Below, piece by piece: positions 58,510 to 64,000 of a DNA stretch of 64,000 nt. The DNA is taken from NCBI GenBank assembly GCA_015654635.1, contig JAATGP010000057.1, positions 1 through 64,000 of the forward strand. Reading direction: 5' to 3'. The DNA is from Alphaproteobacteria bacterium (GTDB taxonomy: Bacteria; Pseudomonadota; Alphaproteobacteria; Micropepsales; Micropepsaceae). The translations under genes were made by a program, and so were the position numbers. The first letter of the stretch is position 1, and every line of letters starts with the position of its first letter. The notes beneath the pieces are model-generated. The model searched no databases. It was not told where the DNA came from and worked only from the letters and a program-made list of their open reading frames with translations.

Positions 58510-59379
58510 ATGCCAGAGCTTCCCGAAGTCGAAACCGTTTGCAGAGGGCTCGCCCCCGCCCTGGAGGGGCATGTTCTGGTCAGGGTTGAGACGCGGCGGG
58601 CGGGCTTGCGCATCCCCTTTCCCAAGGATTTTGCCAAACGCCTGACCGGAAGGCGCGTGTTAGCCCTGCGGCGGCGGGCCAAATACATCCTGGCGGAGCT
58701 GGAGGGCGGCGAGACGCTGGTCATTCACCTGGGCATGAGTGGGCGTATGGCGGTCTATGCCGCAGGCGGAGTCAAAAAGCTGGGCGAGTATGTCTATAAT
58801 GCCGCACCGGCGGGGGCCGGCACAGATAAGCACGATCATGTGGTGATCGAGACCGATGCCCCGGCCCGCGTCGTCTTTACCGATCATCGCCGCTTTGGGC
58901 TGATGACCTTGGTGGCGAGCGAGGGTTTGAACGACGACAAGCTGTTTGCCGGGCTCGGCGTCGAACCCTTATCGAACGGCTTTCATCCGGATTATCTGGC
59001 GGCGGCCCTGAAGGGTAAAAAGACGCCAATCAAATCGGCGCTGCTCGATCAGCGCGTGATTGCCGGAATCGGCAATATCTATGCTTGTGAAGCGCTGTTC
59101 CGGGCCCGCATCTCGCCTAAGCGGCTGGCAGGTAAGGTCTCGGCGGCAGGGATTGCGGCGCTGACCGAGGCGATCAAGGCGGTGCTGCGGGATGCCATCG
59201 CCGCGGGCGGCTCGTCTTTGCGCGATTACAAGCAAGCCGACGGCAATCTCGGCAATTTCCAGCATCGCTTTGAGGTTTATGGCCGTGAGGGCGAGCCCTG
59301 TCCCTCCTGCAAAGGCGTCATCAAACGCATTGTGCAGGCGGGCCGCTCCACTTTCTATTGCCCGAAATGCCAGAAGTGA
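58510..59379 (+). CDS. mutM: Formamidopyrimidine-DNA glycosylase
   Basis: MutM (Fpg) excises 8-oxoguanine and formamidopyrimidines and cleaves the abasic site. It has 289 residues. The catalytic N-terminal proline is in [37 protein letters not shown] supplies the beta-strand core, [20 protein letters not shown] the helix-two-turn-helix, and CPSCKGVIK with STFYCPKC the zinc finger. The start is ATG 58510, forced by the requirement for Pro2. It is divergent from ubiE, with 12 bases between the two start codons. No ribosome-binding site is visible before it. Confidence 0.96.
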   Translation: MPELPEVETVCRGLAPALEGHVLVRVETRRAGLRIPFPKDFAKRLTGRRVLALRRRAKYILAELEGGETLVIHLGMSGRMAVYAAGGVKKLGEYVYNAAPAGAGTDKHDHVVIETDAPARVVFTDHRRFGLMTLVASEGLNDDKLFAGLGVEPLSNGFHPDYLAAALKGKKTPIKSALLDQRVIAGIGNIYACEALFRARISPKRLAGKVSAAGIAALTEAIKAVLRDAIAAGGSSLRDYKQADGNLGNFQHRFEVYGREGEPCPSCKGVIKRIVQAGRSTFYCPKCQK

Positions 59380-59632
59380 GAGCCGCACACAAAATTGTTT
59401 TGCGGGAAGGACAGACTCCTCCGGTCGCTTTTGCAGGCTCCCTTTGAAAACCACCGAGCGGAACGGCCGCTTCGTCAAATCGCTGAAGCAGCCTGCCTGA
59501 CGGTTACGGTGATAGAAAAGATACGGGGAGCCGAATTTGTCTCTTCAAGCCTCGGCCGCGGATTTCATCTCGATAGCCGGCCCGGATGACAAGGTGGGTA
59601 AGTTCTGCCGTATTTCGTAAACTGCCTCCACC

Positions 59633-60061
59633 ATGGCCGAGATTCGCATCACGCCTGAGATTGCCATCGACGAGCGCGAGCTTGAGGAGAGCTTTGTGCT
59701 GGCCTCTGGTCCGGGCGGGCAGAATGTCAACAAAGTATCGAGCGCGGTGCAGTTGCGCTTCAACGTCGCCTTTTCGCCTTCGCTGCCGGAGCCAGTGCGC
59801 TACCGCATGATGATCGCGCTTAAGAGCCGCCTCACCAAGGACGGTGAACTTATTCTGGTGGGGCGCCAATACCGCGATCAAATCCGCAACCGCGCCGAGG
59901 TCCGGGAACGCCTTATCGAACTTATTCGCACGGCCACAATCGAGCCTAAAAAACGCTACAAAACGAAGCCTCCGCGCGCTGCCAAGGAAAACCGTTTGCA
60001 GGGCAAAAGGAAAAATGCGGAATTGAAGAACACGCGCGGACGGCCACGCGCCGACGATTAA
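59633..60061 (+). CDS. arfB: Peptidyl-tRNA hydrolase ArfB (YaeJ-type release factor)
   Basis: ArfB is an alternative ribosome-rescue factor that hydrolyses peptidyl-tRNA on stalled ribosomes. It has 142 residues. The GGQ catalytic loop is in LASGPGGQNVNKVSSAVQLR, and the C-terminal tail is basic and extended (KKRYKTKPPRAAKENRLQGK), fitting the mRNA channel. It complements the tmRNA/SmpB system, also encoded in this window. ATG 59633 has no clear ribosome-binding site. The 253 bases upstream, after mutM, hold nothing recognisable. It precedes the enoyl-CoA hydratase by 21 bases. Confidence 0.92.
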   Translation: MAEIRITPEIAIDERELEESFVLASGPGGQNVNKVSSAVQLRFNVAFSPSLPEPVRYRMMIALKSRLTKDGELILVGRQYRDQIRNRAEVRERLIELIRTATIEPKKRYKTKPPRAAKENRLQGKRKNAELKNTRGRPRADD

Positions 60062-60082
60062 ATGCGCCACGAAGGTCTATTC

Positions 60083-60853
60083 ATGGAAAATATTCTCGTC
60101 TCCCGCGAAGGCGCGGTTGGTGTCATCACGCTGAACCGCCCCAAGGCGCTCAATGCGCTTTCGAGCGCGCTACTCTCAGAGATGTGCACGGCGCTGGAAG
60201 CCTTCGATGCGGATGTTGACGTGCGCTGCATCGTCGTTACGGGCTCCGAACGAGCTTTTGCCGCTGGCGCTGACATCAAAGAGATGGCCAGCCAATCGGC
60301 CATGGAGATGTTCAAAGCCGATTGGTTCGCCAAAGCCTGCACGCGCATCTGCGCCGTCCGCAAACCGGTGATTGCCGCCGTTTCCGGCTATGCGCTGGGC
60401 GGGGGCTGCGAGCTCGCCATGATGTGCGATGTCATTATCGCCGCCGATAGTGCCAAATTCGGCCAACCCGAGATCACTTTGGGGGTTTTGCCAGGCATGG
60501 GCGGCAGCCAGCGCCTGACTCGCTTTGTCGGTAAGTCCAAAGCCATGGATATGTGCCTGACCGGCCGGATGATGGATGCTGGCGAGGCCGAACGCTCCGG
60601 TTTGGTTTCCCGCATCGTTCCCGCCGCCGAGCTGATGGCCGAAACCCTCAAAATCGCCCAGAAGATCGCCGAACAATCCCTGACAGCCCTGATGCTGGCC
60701 AAGGAAGCGGTGAACCGCTCCTATGAGACCACTCTGACCGAGGGGCTTTTGTTCGAGCGCCGCCTTTTCCATTCCGCATTTGCCAGCGAAGACCAGAAGG
60801 AAGGTATGGCCGCCTTTGCCGAAAAGCGGAAACCAGCCTTCAAGGACAAATAG
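60083..60853 (+). CDS. Enoyl-CoA hydratase (crotonase family)
   Basis: This enzyme hydrates 2-enoyl-CoA in fatty-acid beta-oxidation. It has 256 residues. The oxyanion-hole segments are [20 protein letters not shown] and [20 protein letters not shown]. The two catalytic glutamates are in [10 protein letters not shown] and [16 protein letters not shown]. The C-terminal trimerisation helices include [19 protein letters not shown], the usual end of true hydratases. ATG 60083 has AAGG eight bases upstream. A crotonase gene directly before rpsT-dnaA is normal in alphaproteobacteria. Chain-length preference cannot be read. Confidence 0.92.
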   Translation: MENILVSREGAVGVITLNRPKALNALSSALLSEMCTALEAFDADVDVRCIVVTGSERAFAAGADIKEMASQSAMEMFKADWFAKACTRICAVRKPVIAAVSGYALGGGCELAMMCDVIIAADSAKFGQPEITLGVLPGMGGSQRLTRFVGKSKAMDMCLTGRMMDAGEAERSGLVSRIVPAAELMAETLKIAQKIAEQSLTALMLAKEAVNRSYETTLTEGLLFERRLFHSAFASEDQKEGMAAFAEKRKPAFKDK

Positions 60854-60867
60854 CCTCGCCTTCTGAA

Positions 60868-60896
60868 TTGACCCCGGCGCGGGTAAGAGCTATACG
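60868..60896 (+). promoter_or_regulatory. Promoter of rpsT
   Basis: TTGACC (60868-60873) and TATACG (60891-60896) are separated by exactly 17 bases, a good sigma-70-type promoter. The predicted start is near 60903, about 35 bases before the rpsT ATG. Confidence 0.65.
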
Positions 60897-60937
60897 CCCC
60901 GTCCTCTTTAGGCCCGCCCTTTTTCGAGAAGTGACCA

Positions 60938-61207
60938 ATGCCGAATATCGCCTCTGCTAAGAAGCGCACCCGGACCTCCGCCAAGCGCGAAGCCATCAAT
61001 CACTCGCGCAAGACCCGCATCCGCGGTTTCATGCGTAAGGTTGAGGAAGCCATTGCGTCGGGTGACCCTGCGGCAGCCCAGGCAGCCCTCAAGGCAGCTG
61101 AGCCGGAGATCATGCGCGGCGTTACCAAGGGTGTCGTGCACAAGAATACGGGGGCACGGAAGGTTTCCCGCCTCTCCAAGCGGGTCGCTAAACTGTCAAA
61201 GGTTTGA
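60938..61207 (+). CDS. rpsT: 30S ribosomal protein S20
   Basis: S20 is a primary 16S rRNA binder that organises the 5' domain of the small subunit. It has 89 residues and a three-helix bundle. The N-terminus [20 protein letters not shown] and the conserved [20 protein letters not shown] and [20 protein letters not shown] regions identify it. A good promoter precedes it and a strong terminator begins 40 bases after the stop codon, so it is monocistronic. The ech-rpsT-dnaA neighbourhood is typical of alphaproteobacteria. Confidence 0.97.
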   Translation: MPNIASAKKRTRTSAKREAINHSRKTRIRGFMRKVEEAIASGDPAAAQAALKAAEPEIMRGVTKGVVHKNTGARKVSRLSKRVAKLSKV

Positions 61208-61246
61208 CACCTTTTAGACACTTTCAAGACTCTTGAAGCTTTTGCG

Positions 61247-61281
61247 AAAACGGGCCCATGATTGTTCTGGGCCCGTTTTTT
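61247..61281 (+). terminator. Rho-independent terminator of rpsT
   Basis: ACGGGCCCA (61250-61258) pairs with TGGGCCCGT (61268-61276) around TGATTGTTC. The stem is extended by A/T pairs on both sides, and a run of T follows to 61281. It lies 40 bases after the rpsT stop codon. Confidence 0.9.
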
Positions 61282-61703
61282 ATTATCCGTAGTCTGACGT
61301 TTGTACCAAACTGCCGCAGTTTCGTCATGGTGCCGCGGAACATGACAGTTTGATTTCGGTAACCCTCTGATTCGCCATTATTAACCACACACCAAGTCTA
61401 ATTCCGTATAAAGAACATAGTGTTAGGAATGGGGTCGGGAAACTTTTCCACGGCAGATTCTTGACAACGTTCAACCTCCGTTCTCTTGAGTCGGCTCCGT
61501 GTTTTTGCTTAGTTAGGTCCCGGTGGAGGCGAGAGAACGCAGCAATGCCCAAACAAACAAAAGAGAAAAAAAGGGTGTTGTGTAGCTCTCGAAGTCCAAT
61601 TCGGACTTTGGCACAATAAAGTTCAGTAAATAGTTGGAAGTTGTCTTTAAGTCGCGAGAGATTTCTCGCGGGCTTTGTTGTCTTTTATGCGGACTGATCT
61701 TCT
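61282..61703 (+). ncRNA. Structured intergenic region before the rhodanese gene, candidate leader or sRNA
   Basis: These 422 bases have several possible structures. GTCATG (61324-61329) and CATGAC (61341-61346) form an inverted repeat. GTTCTC (61480-61485) can pair with GAGAAC (about 61533), and the CCTCC just before it with a GGAGG, in mutually exclusive ways. AAGTCC (about 61591) pairs with GGACTT. CGCGAGA-GATT-TCTCGCG (61653-61670) is a perfect hairpin followed by GGCTTTGTTGTCTTTT. A 24-codon frame (about 61545-61619, MPKQTKEKKRVLCSSRSPIR) lies inside. TTGACA at 61461 lacks a good -10. Transcription of the region is not proven. Confidence 0.35.
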
Positions 61704-62141
61704 ATGCCCCACTCATCTGTCATCGAATATGCCGGCGACCTGACCGCCCAAGAGGCCTGGGAGCTTCTCACCCGGACCGAAGCGGCCCAGTTGGTCGATG
61801 TTCGCACGACGGCAGAATGGAGCTTTGTCGGTCTGCCCGATCTTTCCACCCTGGGCCGGCCGGTTCACTGTATCGCGTGGCAGAATTTTCCTACGATGGC
61901 CCCGAACCCCGATTTTCTGGATGACGTTGCGGCAGCCATCGGGCCTGACCAAGACGTACCGGTCTTGTTCCTGTGCCGATCGGGCGCGCGCTCGCGTGCC
62001 GCCGCGATCGCGCTGACCCAGGCGGGCTACAAAAAGGCCTTCAACATTGCGGGCGGCTTCGAGGGCGACATCGACCCCAGCCGGCACCGCGGCAAAATCA
62101 ATGGCTGGAAGGCGCAAGACCTTCCATGGACACAGACATAA
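61704..62141 (+). CDS. Rhodanese-like domain protein
   Basis: The protein has 145 residues, one rhodanese domain. LLTRTEAAQLVDVRTTAEWS is the N-terminal CH2A-like motif, VLFLCRSGARSRAAAIAL has the active-site cysteine in a CRSGARS loop, and AGYKKAFNIAGGFEGDID closes the fold. It probably carries persulfide or transfers sulfur in the cytoplasm. It lies between the rpsT terminator and dnaA, on the same strand as dnaA, and may be cotranscribed with it. ATG 61704 has no clear ribosome-binding site. A hairpin with a T-rich tail precedes it. Confidence 0.88.
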   Translation: MPHSSVIEYAGDLTAQEAWELLTRTEAAQLVDVRTTAEWSFVGLPDLSTLGRPVHCIAWQNFPTMAPNPDFLDDVAAAIGPDQDVPVLFLCRSGARSRAAAIALTQAGYKKAFNIAGGFEGDIDPSRHRGKINGWKAQDLPWTQT

Positions 62142-62158
62142 GGCTCAGGGAGGACATC

Positions 62159-62206
62159 ATGCGAAGACGAAATGCGCCGCGGGGACGGCGCCTAGGAGGG
62201 CGCTAG
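62159..62206 (+). CDS. Arginine-rich leader ORF upstream of dnaA, 15 residues
   Basis: ATG 62159 follows GGAGG by five bases, a near-ideal ribosome-binding site, 17 bases after the rhodanese stop codon. The peptide is MRRRNAPRGRRLGGR, seven of 15 residues being arginine. The first three arginines use CGA-AGA-CGA, codons that are rare in GC-rich genomes. Two hairpins overlap or follow: GCGCCG (about 62174) with CGGCGC, and GGGGC (about 62206) with GCCCC. It resembles a regulatory leader peptide; a function for dnaA is inference. Confidence 0.45.
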   Translation: MRRRNAPRGRRLGGR

Positions 62207-62294
62207 GGGCCACAAGAGCCCCAGCGTACCGAACCGAATACGAACAAAGAATGGCGGGCCGCCCTCCAAGGACGAGCCTCGATGCGGGTGTGAT

Positions 62295-63758
62295 ATGGGA
62301 CAGTTAACAAGCAAACCGAATTCGAACGATTGGCCGGCCCGTTGGGCGTGCGTGCGTGAGCGTCTGCGCAAGGAGTTGGGGGACCCCATCTTCGATGCCT
62401 GGATTGCACCGCTGAGCCTGGAAAGCTGGGACAAGGACGAGCTGAAGATCGGCGCGGCCAAACCCTTCGTGCGCAATTGGGTGGCAAACCATTACATCGC
62501 CCGTATCGAGCGCGCCTTCCGTGCCGAAGGCCTGGAGCCGGCCGCCCTCAATGTCGTGGTGACGGCGCCCTCCTCTGCGGTCGCCACCGGTGTCTCCAAG
62601 GAGCCGGTCCAGATTCCGCCCGCCCCGCCGCCGATGACCACGGCGATGGCGGCGAGCAACGTCGCCTACATGCCGCATGTCAGCCCGGATTCTGCTGCTG
62701 CCAGCATGCAGGGCCTGTGGAGCCGCATGCTGCATCCGCAGCAGACCTTCGACAGCTTCATCCCCGGCAGCGAAAACGAGTTCGGCCATGGCGCCGCACG
62801 GGCTTTCGCCGAAGGCCGCGGCGGTGACATTCCGCTGCTCTATATTCATGGCGGTTTCGGCTATGGCAAAACCCATCTGCTCAATGCCGCCGCGCTGGAA
62901 TTTAGGAAGCGCTCCAAAAAGGTGCTGTTCCTGCGTGCCGAGGATTTCATGCGCCACTTCCTGGGCGCGCTGTACCGCAAGGACACGCTGGCCTTCAAAG
63001 AGGAGCTGCGCAGCGCCGACGTGCTCATCATCGACGATCTGCAGCATATCTGCCGCTCCACCGCGACGGCTTCGGAGTTTCTCTACACCGTCAACGCGCT
63101 GGCCGATCTGCGCCGCCGCGTGGTGATCGCCGCCGACCGGGCGCCTGCCGCGCTAGAGGGCCTCGGCGCCGATGTGAAGAGCCGCATCATGGGCGGGCTT
63201 GTCATCCAGCTCGGCAAGCCCGATCTGGAAACGCGCCTTTCCATCCTGCGCCATCGCGCCGCGGAATTCTCCAAGCTGCGCCCCGAGGTAAAAATTCCCG
63301 ACGATGTGCTGGTGCGCATCTCGGAATTGGAAGACGCCTCCCCGCGCGAAATGATTGCCATCTTCACCAAGCTGGCGACTTATGCCGATCTCACCAAGAA
63401 GCCGGTGACCATCGACATGGCCGAAGAAGCGGTCGGCCTGCGCATGACCGGCGGGCTGTCGCCGAAAACCTCCATCGAGGACATCCAGAAGAAGACCGCG
63501 GAGTTTTACAAACTCGACGTGCGCGACTTTCATTCGCCGCAGCGGGCCCGCCGCGTGGCCCGCCCGCGCCAAGTGGCGATGTATCTCGCGCGCAAACTGA
63601 CAACCCGTTCCTTGCCCGAAATCGGCCGGCGCTTCGGCGGCCGCGATCACACCACGGTGCTGCACGCCTGCCGCAGGATCGAGGCTTTGTGCGGCGAAGA
63701 CCCGCTGTTCAAACAGGAAGTCGATTTCCTCAGCCAGATGCTGTCGAAGATCAACTGA
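62295..63758 (+). CDS. dnaA: Chromosomal replication initiator protein DnaA
   Basis: DnaA binds the origin and opens the duplex in its ATP form. It has 487 residues. Domain I (about 10-90) begins WACVRERLRKELGDPIFDAW, and a Pro/Ala-rich domain II linker runs to about 145. The AAA+ domain has Walker A GGFGYGKT (186-193), Walker B LIIDD (244-248) and an arginine in the VKSRIMGGLV box. The C-terminal DNA-binding domain has RQVAMYLARKLTTRSLPEIG and RRFGGRDHTTVLHA. Several AAA+ boxes differ from the usual consensus (DDLQHICRSTATASEFLYTV where others have DDVQFIAGKxxTQEEFFHTF). The leader contains a small arginine-rich ORF. Confidence 0.96.
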   Translation: MGQLTSKPNSNDWPARWACVRERLRKELGDPIFDAWIAPLSLESWDKDELKIGAAKPFVRNWVANHYIARIERAFRAEGLEPAALNVVVTAPSSAVATGVSKEPVQIPPAPPPMTTAMAASNVAYMPHVSPDSAAASMQGLWSRMLHPQQTFDSFIPGSENEFGHGAARAFAEGRGGDIPLLYIHGGFGYGKTHLLNAAALEFRKRSKKVLFLRAEDFMRHFLGALYRKDTLAFKEELRSADVLIIDDLQHICRSTATASEFLYTVNALADLRRRVVIAADRAPAALEGLGADVKSRIMGGLVIQLGKPDLETRLSILRHRAAEFSKLRPEVKIPDDVLVRISELEDASPREMIAIFTKLATYADLTKKPVTIDMAEEAVGLRMTGGLSPKTSIEDIQKKTAEFYKLDVRDFHSPQRARRVARPRQVAMYLARKLTTRSLPEIGRRFGGRDHTTVLHACRRIEALCGEDPLFKQEVDFLSQMLSKIN

Positions 63759-63875
63759 GGGAGCCGCAAATAGTAAGCGATATATAGTAATCGTTGAATA
63801 GCACGTGTTGGTGAACCCAAGACCCGATAGCTGTCAGTAGGCGGATGAAGAAGTCCATCTCGCTGGCAACCTCCC

Positions 63876-63926
63876 GGGCGGATACCGCCCGCTCTTCGCT
63901 GACCCGGAGGGCGGGCGATCCTTTTT
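63876..63926 (+). terminator. Terminator-like structure after dnaA with an alternative hairpin
   Basis: CGCCCGC (63886-63892) pairs with GCGGGCG (63911-63917) and is followed by ATCCTTTTT, a plausible terminator about 130 bases after the dnaA stop codon. An alternative hairpin, GGGCGG-ATA-CCGCCC (63876-63890), uses part of the same strand, so only one of the two can form. The alternating pair resembles an attenuator. Confidence 0.45.
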
Positions 63927-64000
63927 GGGGGCCATGATTTCCGTCTGCGCCCTGCCCTCTGCTTCTGCGCCGCCCCATTCCTTTCTGCCCCCGCTTGCGG

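Noticed and set aside
61374..61389. TTAACCAC near 61381 as a CtrA or DnaA box
   Set aside because: It is a single half-site with one mismatch to either consensus, with no second half or cluster of boxes, so an origin or CtrA site cannot be claimed.
63751..63978. Minus-strand frame beyond dnaA with a hydrophobic C-terminus
   Set aside because: It overlaps the dnaA 3' end and a likely terminator, and has no ribosome-binding site or recognisable family.
1..64000. CRISPR arrays, prophage, insertion sequences, integrases
   Set aside because: No regularly spaced direct repeats, transposase or phage genes were seen on either strand.

Overview
The window is a GC-rich stretch of chromosome from an alphaproteobacterium. 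The evidence is gene order. An rpoZ-rsh-pdxJ-acpS-lepB-rnc-era-recO-parC block lies on the minus strand, followed by dapA-smpB with a divergent slt, a gatCAB locus, ruvX/pyrB-pyrC-plsY-dprA-topA-rnr, and coaBC-dut ... ubiB-ubiE/mutM-ech-rpsT-dnaA. A SciP-like (DUF1153) gene and a near-consensus CtrA box point the same way. Family or genus cannot be fixed from sequence reading alone. No prophage, insertion sequence, integrase or CRISPR array was seen.

Layout: 1-0.4 kb holds tRNA-Gly and tRNA-Tyr (minus). 0.8-8.2 kb holds rlmB, a catalase, an L,D-transpeptidase, an EamA permease and a cluster of small proteins including two DUF2934 paralogues. 8.3-18.0 kb is the parC-to-rpoZ housekeeping run, interrupted by two palindromic mosaic repeats. 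18.1-24.0 kb has small membrane and secreted proteins, the SciP-like gene, a decayed slipin gene, folK, a NYN-domain protein, a family 4/5-type uracil-DNA glycosylase, a sulfite-oxidase-like protein, smpB and dapA. 24.2-30.9 kb has slt, a Sel1 protein, a 29-residue lysine-rich peptide and gatB-gatA-gatC with a truncated acetyltransferase remnant inside. 31.1-43.8 kb has ruvX, an MFS permease, pyrimidine and lipid genes (pyrB, pyrC, plsY), dprA, topA, rnr and rpmG. 44.0-48.9 kb is an accessory operon: a lipid-kinase fold without its nucleotide motifs, an alkyl-DHAP-synthase-like flavoprotein, a FemAB-like transferase and a polysaccharide deacetylase, convergent with an HSL-type hydrolase. 49.4-64.0 kb has coaBC-dut, an Rrf2 regulator with cysK, ugpQ, a MATE exporter, ubiB-ubiE, mutM, arfB, an enoyl-CoA hydratase, rpsT, a rhodanese and dnaA.

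How the genes fit together: many neighbours overlap by 1-4 bases (rnc/era, pdxJ/acpS, ruvX/MFS, pyrB/pyrC/plsY, coaBC/dut, ubiE/ubiB, FemAB/deacetylase), which implies translational coupling. Several promoters (rlmB, rsh, the glycosylase, pyrB) place the -10 box 6-10 bases before the start codon, so leaderless transcripts are likely. The observations most worth following are the accessory 44-48 kb operon, an RNase III with Gly at a catalytic metal-ligand position, a 15-codon arginine-rich leader ORF with two hairpins in front of dnaA, the slipin and GNAT remnants, a SciP-like gene beside a CtrA-type box, and the lysine-rich mini-protein.
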